Of a DNA stretch of 64,000 nucleotides, positions 27,753 through 36,901 are shown piece by piece (the stretch's first letter is position 1; every line of letters begins with the position of its first letter). A program made the position numbers and the translations under genes. The stretch is from assembly GCA_023411215.1 (NCBI GenBank), contig JAEYOY010000064.1, positions 97,973 to 161,972 of the forward strand. Reading direction: 5' to 3'. The DNA is from Bacillota bacterium (lineage in GTDB: Bacteria; Bacillota; Clostridia; Lachnospirales; Lachnospiraceae). Under the pieces are notes generated by a model. It did no database searches. It had not been told where the DNA came from and was given only the letters and a program-made list of their open reading frames with translations.

Positions 27753-28688
27753 ATGAAAAAGAAAAATCAATTAATCTCTGATAAACGCAATAAGATAAAA
27801 ACACAATCCTTAAGCGATCGTTTGCTGGATGTAATAAATTATACCGTGTTCTCGCTGTTTGCTTTTGTATGTGTATATCCGTTTTACTATATTTTTATTA
27901 ATACAATCAGTAATAATAAAATCAGCGAAAAAGGCGGTGTCGTATGGATACCCAAGGAAATACATTTTCAAAACTATATTGACGCATTTAGAATACCCGG
28001 ATTAGGCCAGGCCGCATTCATTTCTATATCCAGGACAGTAATTGGAACAGCCTTAACGGTGCTTATCGCAATATTTTTGGGATATATGTTTACCAGAGAG
28101 ACTTTATTCAAGCGAAAATTATGGTATCGCTTTGTAGTAATAACCATGTACTTTAATGCAGGCATTATTCCTTGGTATTTAACAATGATGAATTTAAAGC
28201 TTACCAATAACTTTCTTGGATACCTTTTGCCTACGATGATATCGCCTTTCTATATCATACTGACAAAGACCTATGTAGAATCGACGCCCAAAGAGATACA
28301 GGAAGCGGCAGATTGTGATGGGGCAGGAGTTTTACAAATATTTTTTAAGATCATGTTACCTATATGTAAGCCGATTTTAGCTACGATTGCGATCTTTACG
28401 GCGGTAGGACATTGGAATTCTTTCCAGGACACCTTGCTTTTAATGACACAGGAGAAGTATTATACTCTGCAATTTATCTTATATCGATATTTGCAATCAT
28501 CACAATCACTATCTGCAATCATTAATGCAACGGCAGGAAGCGCGGAAGCGATATTAGCTAATACACAGACGCAAACATCGATAAGAATGACAGTGACCAT
28601 TATCGTAGCACTTCCAATCATATTAGTTTATCCATTTTTCCAGAGATTCTTTGTAAAAGGAATCATGATTGGAGCTGTAAAGGGATAA
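27753..28688 (+). CDS. Sugar ABC transporter permease, YtcP-type
   Basis: Partner permease of the preceding gene. Six membrane helices, the first at about residues 30-50 (VFSLFAFVCVYPFYYIFINT), and an EAA loop STPKEIQEAADCDGAG. It ends with the family-typical QRFFVKGIMIGAVKG. 311 aa, with AAGGAG upstream of ATG. Located 11 bp after LplB-type and 87 bp before the binding lipoprotein. Confidence 0.92.
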   Translation: MKKKNQLISDKRNKIKTQSLSDRLLDVINYTVFSLFAFVCVYPFYYIFINTISNNKISEKGGVVWIPKEIHFQNYIDAFRIPGLGQAAFISISRTVIGTALTVLIAIFLGYMFTRETLFKRKLWYRFVVITMYFNAGIIPWYLTMMNLKLTNNFLGYLLPTMISPFYIILTKTYVESTPKEIQEAADCDGAGVLQIFFKIMLPICKPILATIAIFTAVGHWNSFQDTLLLMTQEKYYTLQFILYRYLQSSQSLSAIINATAGSAEAILANTQTQTSIRMTVTIIVALPIILVYPFFQRFFVKGIMIGAVKG

Positions 28689-28775
28689 TGTTTTACAAGC
28701 AAAACATTGGAGTGGAATGATATCCTTTATAAAGGGATCAGATATATTAATTCAATTAAAAAGAGGAGGAAGATT

Positions 28776-30557
28776 ATGAGATTTAAAAAGCAACTTAGTA
28801 TTACAATTGTAATTATGCTGGTGTTTGCAATGTTTGCTACCGGTTGTACCAAAAAGACCGATAATACAAACGAAACTTCAAACAACACCCCCACCACTAA
28901 AGTTGAGGACAACAAAGATGCTTCAAGCGACACAGCTGCTACAGAACCATCTGCACTGGAGCCAATGGTATTAGAAGTGTACTCACAACCAGCTAACTTC
29001 CAAGGTGAGCAACCCGGTTGGACTGCTAAAATATTAAAAGAAAAGTTTAATATAACTCTTAATATCATAGCTCCACAGGTAGCGGGCGGAGATATCTTTG
29101 CAGCTCGTTCGGCTTCTGGATTTTTAGGAGACCTGGTTGTTCTTGATAATGCCGACATTCAGGCTTGTATCAAATCAGGATTAATTTATGATGTTACAGA
29201 AGGAATGAAGAAGTTAACTTCCTTTGAGGAGTATAAGAAGCAGCTCGATGTATTTAACTCTTCCTTAGATGGTGTTGGTGATGGCGTTTATTATGCATGG
29301 CCTACAGAGATGACAAATACCAGTCCTACTACATTTACACCTACCATTCCTGGTGTTGCACCCACAATCCCTTGGGATTATTATGCTGAGGTAGGCGCAC
29401 CTGAGGTGAATAACCTTTCCGATCTTGTAAAGACCCTTCGTGCGATCCAAGATAAGCACCCGACCAATGCCACCGGTGACCCCAGCTATGGAATTACCTT
29501 ATGGCCTGATTGGGATGGAACCTCAATCGAGAATGTTAACCAGCTTACAAAGTGGTATGGTCAAGAGGTAAATGGTTCTATTTTGTTAGATACAGCTGGT
29601 AATAGAATTCCTTTAACCGATGATAACGGAGCATATCATAAGATACTTCAATTCTATTTTGAAGCAAATCAAGCCGGAGTAGTAGATCCTGACTCTGGAA
29701 CACAGAACTGGGAATCTGTTAGAAATAAATTCAATTCCAAACGTGCTTTCTTGATTTGGAACGACTGGCAGCAAGGCTTCTGGAATACAACCGATCGTGG
29801 TAACGGCGGTGAGAACTATATGATGGTTCCTATTAATGATATGAATATCTATCAGCCTTCAGACTCCTACTTCGGAAGTGGTAGAGCATTTGCTGTTGGT
29901 ACAAATGATCCCGCGAAACAAGAGAGAGTCATGATGCTCTTAGATTGGATGTCCAGTCCGGAAGGCTTGGAATGTATCCATGGTGGTATTAAAGGCTTTA
30001 CCTATGAAGATGCTGCAGACGGTAATGGCTACGTTCGTACAGCTGCCGGAGAGACTGCTCTGATGGATAACTCCCCTGTACCGGAGGAGTTCGGTGGCGG
30101 TTTATATGCGGATGGAATGCTTCAAATCAATCAATGGATGGTATCCGGCTTCGCTACCAATCCGAATAATAACACAACTTTTGGTACCAGATTATGGCCT
30201 GCTGAAGTTGAGAAAGCAAAGACAAAAACAACCAATGAATGGTCTGAGAGATTTAAGGCTACTGATCCGGTTGATTATCTAATCAAGAATAACAAAGCGA
30301 CCGTTGTTCCTTTTGTTAATGTAAGCCTTGCACCAGACCCTACCGATATCGCATTAATCAGAAGTAATTGTGGTCAGCTGGTAAAGGATGCATCCTGGAA
30401 GATGGTTTTTGCTAAGGATCAGGCTGAATTTGATGCTACCTGGAATAAACTCAAAGAAGATCTGAAGGGCTTTGATTGGGATTCATTAGTCAAATTTGAT
30501 CAGGATAAGTATCAGGTACTTGTGGACGAAAGAGCAAAAGCCTTGGCTGCTAATTAA
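28776..30557 (+). CDS. Extracellular solute-binding lipoprotein
   Basis: Sugar-binding protein of the ABC importer, anchored to the outer face of the membrane. The signal peptide VIMLVFAMFATGC has a lipobox (ATGC) with Cys at about residue 24, followed by a Thr/Asn-rich linker. At 593 aa it belongs to the large LplA-type binding proteins that carry oligosaccharides. The start is the ATG at 28776, 7 nt after GAGGAGG; an upstream in-frame ATG at 28707 lies in a region without a ribosome site and would place an implausible extension before the signal peptide. A strong terminator follows. Confidence 0.92.
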   Translation: MRFKKQLSITIVIMLVFAMFATGCTKKTDNTNETSNNTPTTKVEDNKDASSDTAATEPSALEPMVLEVYSQPANFQGEQPGWTAKILKEKFNITLNIIAPQVAGGDIFAARSASGFLGDLVVLDNADIQACIKSGLIYDVTEGMKKLTSFEEYKKQLDVFNSSLDGVGDGVYYAWPTEMTNTSPTTFTPTIPGVAPTIPWDYYAEVGAPEVNNLSDLVKTLRAIQDKHPTNATGDPSYGITLWPDWDGTSIENVNQLTKWYGQEVNGSILLDTAGNRIPLTDDNGAYHKILQFYFEANQAGVVDPDSGTQNWESVRNKFNSKRAFLIWNDWQQGFWNTTDRGNGGENYMMVPINDMNIYQPSDSYFGSGRAFAVGTNDPAKQERVMMLLDWMSSPEGLECIHGGIKGFTYEDAADGNGYVRTAAGETALMDNSPVPEEFGGGLYADGMLQINQWMVSGFATNPNNNTTFGTRLWPAEVEKAKTKTTNEWSERFKATDPVDYLIKNNKATVVPFVNVSLAPDPTDIALIRSNCGQLVKDASWKMVFAKDQAEFDATWNKLKEDLKGFDWDSLVKFDQDKYQVLVDERAKALAAN

Positions 30558-30584
30558 TTATTTAGGTATAATTACCTTATGACT

Positions 30585-30614
30585 AATGGGGTGTTGCATG
30601 CAGCACCCCATTTT
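30585..30614 (+). terminator. Terminator of the importer operon
   Basis: AATGGGGTGTTGC (30585-30597) pairs with GCAGCACCCCATT (30600-30612) with one wobble and a tight loop, followed by TTT. Confidence 0.8.
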
Positions 30615-30809
30615 ATCATACATGATTTAAAAATAGTTACGAACCTGATATTTTTGAATGCATAATTTATCAAAAGTTTACGTGATTTTATTAATACTGA
30701 TACATATAAGTATGTGAAGCTGACTTTTCTTTGATTATATGGGAGAAGGAAAAAGAGACATTTGTGATACTGGCTTTGTGCTTTAAGCGTAACAGAATAG
30801 GAGAAGTAT

Positions 30810-32771
30810 ATGAGAGATTCAATTGACTGTCTACCTAACGGTAAATATTTTGAGAAGTGGGAATCTGATACAAATTATCATACAAAGATACATGTTTCTG
30901 TAAATCATCCCAATGCCTCTGATGATAATGACGGAACCATGGAACATCCTTTTTTGACAATCAATGCAGCTGCTGCAATTGCTACCCCCGGAACTCATAT
31001 ATTAATCCATGGTGGTGAATATAGAGAGTGTGTTCGGCCAGTACGAGGTGGAGACGGCCCGGACAAAATGATATGCTACGAAGCGTTTGAAGATGGAGAA
31101 GTTATCATTAAAGCTTCTGAATTAGTAGAAAAGTTTGAAAAGAGTGTGGGATGGAGAAAGAGTCCACGAATTGCTAAAAATGAAAATGAAGATTTAGTAC
31201 AAATATGGCAAATAAAATTAGATCCTGATACTTTTAGGGGATATAATCCATTTTGTGCTGTTAATATTTTGCATGATAGATTGTTCATTGAATATGAGAA
31301 AACAGATATGACAACATATCTTAATCGACGAGGAATGGTTTTCTGTGATGGGAAACCACTTCAACAGGTAGCCTTATATAATCAGATTTCACAGAGGGAA
31401 GGCTCCTTTTGGGTGGAAGCAAACGGTCAAACAGTTCATTTTCGTCTAGAGGGTGATGCTAACCCTTCCAATCATAAGATAGAGATCACGTGTAGAGAAC
31501 AATGCTTTGCACCTGAGATACCGTTCCTATCCTATATCAAGGTGAAGGGACTAACCTGTGCGCATGCAGCTACAGGAGCGCCTGTTCCGCAGCGTGGATC
31601 CATCTCCTGCTATAGAGGTCATCATTGGATTATTGAAGATTGTAAGATTGACTGGTCCAATGCAGTTGGTATTGATATCGGGAATGAGTGTTGGCATCAT
31701 GAAATAATCGAAGGACAGCTCATTGGATATAGTGTTATTCGCAGATGTCAGATTCATGATGCTGGAGTCTGTGGTATCGCCGGACTATTTGCAACACACT
31801 TTTTGATAGAGGATAATCTGATCCAAGGAACTGGGTGGCAGAGAATGGAGCTTTCCTGGGAAGCAGGGGCTATCAAAACACATAATAGTATAGATAGCTT
31901 GATTCGTAGAAATATTTTTACCAAAACCATAAGAGCAGATCATCTTTGGTTGGATTGCGGGAATGAAAATAATAGAATTACTCAGAATTTATTCTTGGAT
32001 GGAATAGAGCAGAGAGAAGCTATTTTTATTGAATGTACCAAGGATGATACTAATCTGATTGACAATAATATTTTCTGGAACGTAGAAGGGCGATTTGACC
32101 CTAGTAAAATACCATACGAGAAGGGTTCCTCCGGATGGTATAAGATGGTGGAGAACGACGTAATCAATGGATATGCTATCTACGGTGAAGGTACGGATCG
32201 GCTTTATATCGCTAATAATTTGATAGGTAAATGCAGAGGAGCCGGATATTTCGCCAAGCCTGTTTCTTTCCGTATGTCAGGAATGGAGAGAGGTGGTACC
32301 TCAAGAGATGCCCGTCTGTTTAATAATATGTTCTATCAATGTCAGGAAGCAGCCATTACGATGCCTACGGGAAAAAATGAAGCAGAGGGTAATTTATATG
32401 TAAAACAGACAGGAGGGTACCTCAGAGTGATGTATCCTGCACCTGAGGTGTGTCTTGATTTGCCTACCTGGAAGGAATTCTATGGCCTTGATCTAACCGG
32501 ACAAGAGGGATGGTTTGATATTGAAGTGGATACAGAGAACTATACGTTACAGTTTAAGCAGGCTAAGGAAGCTCCTTTTTTCTTTGCAAGACAATCAAAA
32601 CGACATAATTTTGTAAAAGATCCTTCTGAGGTAGAGGAGGTTTCTAGTGACAGCTTGGCTTCTTCTGATTTCTTTGGAAATATTGTTAATAAAGACAAAC
32701 GTGTTCCCGGACCTTTTATGGAGTTAAGTACCGGAAAAACATATAATATTGATCCAAGAAAGTTAAAATAA
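30810..32771 (+). CDS. GH120-like beta-xylosidase (right-handed beta-helix)
   Basis: Parallel beta-helix glycosidase, 653 aa, without signal peptide. From memory it resembles the GH120 beta-xylosidase XylC of Thermoanaerobacterium: the opening HPFLTINAAAAIATPGTHI and GEYRECVRP, the central CAHAATGAP, and the active-site region. LWLDCGN holds Asp382 and IFIECTK holds Glu408, aligning with the family's nucleophile Asp and acid/base Glu. The C-terminal 100 residues form a small sandwich-like tail. ATG follows AGGAG. It starts a run of cargo enzymes downstream of the importer terminator. A pectate-lyase-like role is the alternative, but the paired Asp/Glu favours xylosidase. Confidence 0.75.
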   Translation: MRDSIDCLPNGKYFEKWESDTNYHTKIHVSVNHPNASDDNDGTMEHPFLTINAAAAIATPGTHILIHGGEYRECVRPVRGGDGPDKMICYEAFEDGEVIIKASELVEKFEKSVGWRKSPRIAKNENEDLVQIWQIKLDPDTFRGYNPFCAVNILHDRLFIEYEKTDMTTYLNRRGMVFCDGKPLQQVALYNQISQREGSFWVEANGQTVHFRLEGDANPSNHKIEITCREQCFAPEIPFLSYIKVKGLTCAHAATGAPVPQRGSISCYRGHHWIIEDCKIDWSNAVGIDIGNECWHHEIIEGQLIGYSVIRRCQIHDAGVCGIAGLFATHFLIEDNLIQGTGWQRMELSWEAGAIKTHNSIDSLIRRNIFTKTIRADHLWLDCGNENNRITQNLFLDGIEQREAIFIECTKDDTNLIDNNIFWNVEGRFDPSKIPYEKGSSGWYKMVENDVINGYAIYGEGTDRLYIANNLIGKCRGAGYFAKPVSFRMSGMERGGTSRDARLFNNMFYQCQEAAITMPTGKNEAEGNLYVKQTGGYLRVMYPAPEVCLDLPTWKEFYGLDLTGQEGWFDIEVDTENYTLQFKQAKEAPFFFARQSKRHNFVKDPSEVEEVSSDSLASSDFFGNIVNKDKRVPGPFMELSTGKTYNIDPRKLK

Positions 32772-32803
32772 TGAATGGCTAAAAGGCAAAAAGGAGACAA
32801 GAA

Positions 32804-33607
32804 ATGGGCTTAATCAACTATACTTTTTTTTCTCAGGTGTTGCGGGAGCAGGTAAATGTCGCGGTTGTATTACCTACCTATAGCCGATGGAGTTCAAAAG
32901 AGCCAATAGAAGAGTTCTACAGAATTGGTAAGAAGTATAAAACACTTTATGTATTACATGGAGGTTCCGATGCTTGTACTACCTATTATCGAAATACAGG
33001 CATCGAAAGATATGCGAATGATAATGGTTTTGCGGTTGTTATGCCGGAGGTGAAAAACAGCTTTTATTGTAATATGAAGTATGGACCCAATTACTTTGAT
33101 TACTTATCGAAGGAACTACCTCCTATGATGCAAGCGGTTTTTCCGTTATCCGATAAAAGTGAAGATCGGTATGTAGTAGGTAATTCCATGGGTTCCCACG
33201 GAACAATGAAGTGGGTACTGAATTGCCCTGAATTTTTCAATGCAGCTGCCGGAATGTCAGGAGTGGGAGATGTAGAAGAGATGGGTTTTTTCCAAGGAAG
33301 GGCAGTTGGCCCGGCACTTGAGGCCTTCGGAACCGCAGAGGATTATAGGGGAAGTATGAATGACCTTAAAAAGCTTGCAAAGGATTTGGCGGGTTCGAAC
33401 CAACGAATCCCCAGATTATTCAGCTGTTGTGGAACAGAGGATCCCTACTATGAGGGAACGGTTCAGTTCAAAAAATATGCCGACGAAATTGGGCTGCCAT
33501 TAACCTATGAAACTGGATCGGGTGGTCACACCTGGGAATTCTGGGATTACTGGCTGCGACGAATCATATATTGGATGGGCTTGTCTGAGAAGGAGGAGGA
33601 TAATTAA
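32804..33607 (+). CDS. CE1-like (esterase D type) esterase, copy 1
   Basis: Alpha/beta-hydrolase of the esterase D / CE1 group, which includes acetylxylan and feruloyl esterases. YKTLYVLHGGSDACTTYYR precedes the nucleophile elbow GNSMGSHG with Ser128; GGHTWEFWDYWLRR near the C-terminus supplies the catalytic His, and TEDPYY the likely acid. 267 aa, no signal peptide, so it would deacylate imported oligosaccharides. It is one base upstream of a second, similar esterase, indicating tandem duplication and translational coupling. Confidence 0.85.
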   Translation: MGLINYTFFSQVLREQVNVAVVLPTYSRWSSKEPIEEFYRIGKKYKTLYVLHGGSDACTTYYRNTGIERYANDNGFAVVMPEVKNSFYCNMKYGPNYFDYLSKELPPMMQAVFPLSDKSEDRYVVGNSMGSHGTMKWVLNCPEFFNAAAGMSGVGDVEEMGFFQGRAVGPALEAFGTAEDYRGSMNDLKKLAKDLAGSNQRIPRLFSCCGTEDPYYEGTVQFKKYADEIGLPLTYETGSGGHTWEFWDYWLRRIIYWMGLSEKEEDN

Positions 33608-33608
33608 T

Positions 33609-34388
33609 ATGGGATTAATGCATTTTAGTTTTTTGCCTCAGAGCTTAGGCTTTCATACCAATGTATATATCATCCTACCTCATGATAATAGTAAGGATCT
33701 AGTGCCCTACAAGGTCTTATATCTACTTCATGGCGGAGCAGGAAATGCGCAGGATTGGATCAGATATACCAGTATTGAACGCTATGCAGAAGAGAATAAC
33801 ATTGCGGTAGTAATGCCGGAAGTGGGTGGAAGTAGTTTTTATGCAGATATGGTACATGGCTATAAGTATTATACCTATTTGACAGAAGAATTACCGATGG
33901 TATTAAATTGCTTCTTACCGATTTCCGACAAACGAGAGAACCGTTTTGTGGCCGGGCTATCCATGGGAGGATATGGTGCATACAAATGGGCATTTGACAA
34001 GCCGGATTACTTTTCTGCAGCGGGTAACTTCTCTGGTTTTTCATTCACGGATGAGATATTTAACGATGACTTAGGACCTCTTTCGAAGGAAGCAAAGCAA
34101 GGAGAAAAAGGCATCTGTAGACTGGCATGGGGTTCCTATGAGAGTATGCTGGGAACGAAAAATGATACGAGGTACATGGTAAGTAACGCCGTTACAAATA
34201 AACTGGATCTACCGAGAATGTATGCGGCAATCGGAACCGAGGATTTTAGCTTTGAACTCGGAAAAAGGTACATAGATTTTATGAGAAGCAATGGCATTGA
34301 CGTTAAGTACGAGGAAATGTCGGGGGCTCATGAGTGGAAGGTATGGGATGTTGCTATTCAGAATTTTATGAAATGGGTAAAAGAGTAG
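33609..34388 (+). CDS. CE1-like esterase, copy 2
   Basis: Paralog of the preceding gene (both begin MGL, followed by F-x-Q; both have LHGG and PEV blocks). The nucleophile elbow is GLSMGGYG with Ser118; GAHEWKVWD carries the catalytic His and TEDFSFE the acid. 259 aa, cytoplasmic. The ATG at 33609 follows AGGAGGAGG and starts one base after the upstream stop; the longer open frame from 33507 overlaps copy 1 and is not used. The two copies have diverged clearly, suggesting different acyl groups or positions. Confidence 0.87.
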   Translation: MGLMHFSFLPQSLGFHTNVYIILPHDNSKDLVPYKVLYLLHGGAGNAQDWIRYTSIERYAEENNIAVVMPEVGGSSFYADMVHGYKYYTYLTEELPMVLNCFLPISDKRENRFVAGLSMGGYGAYKWAFDKPDYFSAAGNFSGFSFTDEIFNDDLGPLSKEAKQGEKGICRLAWGSYESMLGTKNDTRYMVSNAVTNKLDLPRMYAAIGTEDFSFELGKRYIDFMRSNGIDVKYEEMSGAHEWKVWDVAIQNFMKWVKE

Positions 34389-34434
34389 AAAGAACCCGGC
34401 CTACATCGAGAGCTGTAGCAAAAAGTGAGGAACA

Positions 34435-35616
34435 ATGAATTCAAATAACAAGCTGTTTAATAGAACCTACTTACTTTTGACTTTAGTAAATTTAATCACT
34501 GCCTTTGGTTTTAGTATGATCGCCACAATCGTTTCCTCCTATGCTGTTTCGCTCGGAGCAGGTTTGACTCTGGCAGGAACATTAGCAGGAATATTCTCTT
34601 TATCAGCCTTAGTTATTCGACCCTTTAGTGGTATTGCACTTGACATTTTGAACAAAAGGAATATATGCATTTTCTCAACAATAATGATCTGTGTATCGTT
34701 TTTTGGATATGCCTTTGCACCAAATATTCCTGTAATGCTATTCTTTAGAGTAGTTCATGGTTTGTCATTTGGAATCAGCAGCACCGCTGCTATGGCACTG
34801 GTAAGTGAATACATACCGAAAGAACGGCTGGGAGAAGGTCTTGGATATTTCGGACTGGGGCAGATAATTTCGAGGATATGTGGACCTTATATAGGAATTG
34901 TTATTAAAGACAGATTTGGATACCAAGACCTGTTTATTATCATTTCAATCCTGACCCTCCTAGCAGTAATATTGCTCTTTATGGTCAAGGTAGAAAAGAC
35001 AGTAAATCAGGGGGGTAAAAAAATAGGTGAAGCGCTACGTTTTGAAAATCTAATTGTAAAAGATTGCATTGTCTATGCATTGGTTTCCGGATTGTTTTCT
35101 TTAGTTAATGGTATTACCAGCTCCTTTCTGGTACTTTTGGGAGAAGAAAGAGGAATAACCAATATAGCAATATTCTTTTCGGCGAATGCTATCGTAATAT
35201 TTGTTTTGAGATTTTTGGTCGGCAGATTTATCGATCGCTTTGCCCTGACACCTATTGTAATTATGTCTTTAATATTAACAGGTGCGTCTATGTTTATAAT
35301 AGGGATATCGACAGGACTTTCTATGATATTGCTTTCTGCAGTATTGGTTGCCATAGGACAGGGAACCGGTCAGCTTTCTCTACAGTCTGCCTGTATTAAG
35401 AAAGTAGATGCCGCTAAGATAGGCGTTGCAACAAGTACCTATTATATTGGGGCTGATATGGGACAGGGACTCGGTCCGATGCTCGGAGGGAAAATATCGG
35501 AATTATTTAGTTATAAGATGATGTTTTATCTTACTGCAATTCTTATGTTAGGTGGTATCATGTTATTTATTTCCTACCAGATTTATGATAAGAAAAAACC
35601 AAGTAATATACTATAA
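34435..35616 (+). CDS. MFS transporter
   Basis: Major facilitator family, 393 aa with about 12 membrane helices. The N-half has the pattern IRPFSGIALDILNKRN (motif A-like loop between helices 2 and 3) and the second half repeats it as FLVGRFIDRFALTP. Start at ATG 34435 after GAGGA. It follows the esterases by 46 bp and precedes the serine hydrolase by 27 bp, so it is part of the same run. It could import a released sugar such as arabinose or xylose, or export a product; sequence does not say which. Confidence 0.88.
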   Translation: MNSNNKLFNRTYLLLTLVNLITAFGFSMIATIVSSYAVSLGAGLTLAGTLAGIFSLSALVIRPFSGIALDILNKRNICIFSTIMICVSFFGYAFAPNIPVMLFFRVVHGLSFGISSTAAMALVSEYIPKERLGEGLGYFGLGQIISRICGPYIGIVIKDRFGYQDLFIIISILTLLAVILLFMVKVEKTVNQGGKKIGEALRFENLIVKDCIVYALVSGLFSLVNGITSSFLVLLGEERGITNIAIFFSANAIVIFVLRFLVGRFIDRFALTPIVIMSLILTGASMFIIGISTGLSMILLSAVLVAIGQGTGQLSLQSACIKKVDAAKIGVATSTYYIGADMGQGLGPMLGGKISELFSYKMMFYLTAILMLGGIMLFISYQIYDKKKPSNIL

Positions 35617-35643
35617 GCGTTTTATTAGAAAGGGAGGGGAACT

Positions 35644-36822
35644 GTGTCTAGATTTCTAAAACTGGATGAATTACTTCAAAAATTTGCCCAAAATTCCGTG
35701 CCGGGCTGCGCATGTACCATAATGAGACAGAACGAGATTATCTATGAAGGTTATGCTGGATATGCGGATATAGAAGCTAAGGAGCGTATCCATCAAAAAT
35801 CAATGTTTCGGCAAGCTTCTACAACGAAGCTTTTTACCTATGCAATCATTGCAATGCTGTATGAGGAAGGAAAATTTCTGCTTTCGGATCCTATTCATGA
35901 GTACCTACCTGAATGGAAACATATGATGAAATATTCTACCCGTCCGAATAATGAAATAGAAATAGTACCTCTTGAAAATCCCATAACGATTAAAGATGTA
36001 GTAACCATGGCATGTGGATTACCCTACTGTATGTTTCCTGATATCAATTCCAGCCAACCGGTTATTGCTGCTATGAGTAAGGCACTTCTTGCGATTTCCG
36101 GAGAACAAAGACCAACACTGCGAGAGGAAGTCCGTGCGATGTCGAAGGTACCCGTATTGTTTGAGCCGGGAACTCATTGGCTCTACGGTTTTGGCAGCGA
36201 AATAACGGGAGCAATTGTCGAGGAAGTCACAGGTAAGCCATTGCGGACTGTATTTAGAGAAAGAATTATTGATCCACTCGGTTTAAAGGATACCGACACT
36301 TATATAACGGAGCATAATCGAAGTCAGATTGTAGGTAATTATACGAAGAATGATAATGGAGGCTTTACGAGATTATCAACTGCTTTGGATGTGGGCAATG
36401 ACCCTGATAAGACACCTTTAGGAGCAAGGCCGAGTCTGTTATCAAGTGCTAATGATTTTGCGGTATTTATGCAAATGCTTGCAAATGGAGGATGCTTTAA
36501 GGGTGAGCGATTACTTGGACGAAAAACAGTTGATTTGTTGCGTACGAATTATCTAAATGAAGTACAATTAAAGGATTTTAACAACAACCCTTATCTGGCT
36601 GGATATGGATACGGTCTGGGTTTCCGGACACTTATGAGTAAATCTGCCGGTAATCATAATGGATCGATTGGAGCCTTTGGATGGACCGGTGGATCTGGGA
36701 TATGGGTAGAAGCTGACCCGGAAGAAGAGATATCTATTGTATATATGCATAATATGAGACCCAATGAGGAGCTGTATCATCATCTAAGGGTACGTACAGT
36801 AGCTTATGGATGCCTTGATTAA
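35644..36822 (+). CDS. Serine hydrolase, beta-lactamase / EstB fold
   Basis: Serine hydrolase of the class C beta-lactamase-like group (EstB-type esterases and peptidases). The catalytic SxxK is Ser59-Thr-Thr-Lys62 (ASTTKLF), and Tyr181 in YGFGSE fits the second motif. The third motif region is HNGSIGAFGWTGGSG. 392 aa, without signal peptide, so a cytoplasmic esterase acting on sugar esters is more likely than antibiotic resistance. The start is GTG after GGGAGGGG. It is placed between the MFS transporter and the second GH51 in the cargo run. Confidence 0.85.
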   Translation: MSRFLKLDELLQKFAQNSVPGCACTIMRQNEIIYEGYAGYADIEAKERIHQKSMFRQASTTKLFTYAIIAMLYEEGKFLLSDPIHEYLPEWKHMMKYSTRPNNEIEIVPLENPITIKDVVTMACGLPYCMFPDINSSQPVIAAMSKALLAISGEQRPTLREEVRAMSKVPVLFEPGTHWLYGFGSEITGAIVEEVTGKPLRTVFRERIIDPLGLKDTDTYITEHNRSQIVGNYTKNDNGGFTRLSTALDVGNDPDKTPLGARPSLLSSANDFAVFMQMLANGGCFKGERLLGRKTVDLLRTNYLNEVQLKDFNNNPYLAGYGYGLGFRTLMSKSAGNHNGSIGAFGWTGGSGIWVEADPEEEISIVYMHNMRPNEELYHHLRVRTVAYGCLD

Positions 36823-36901
36823 TTTTTAATCAATCCAATACTTATATACGAATAGGTGTCACAAAATTGCTAAGGTATTAAATGAAAAGGAAGGTAAATA
36901 T

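Noticed and set aside
33507..33608. N-terminal extension of the second esterase
   Set aside because: It overlaps copy 1 in another frame; the ATG at 33609 has a strong ribosome site and matches the paralog's start.
35644..36822. Beta-lactamase-like gene as an antibiotic-resistance determinant
   Set aside because: No signal peptide, and the context is a run of carbohydrate enzymes; EstB-type esterase is more fitting.
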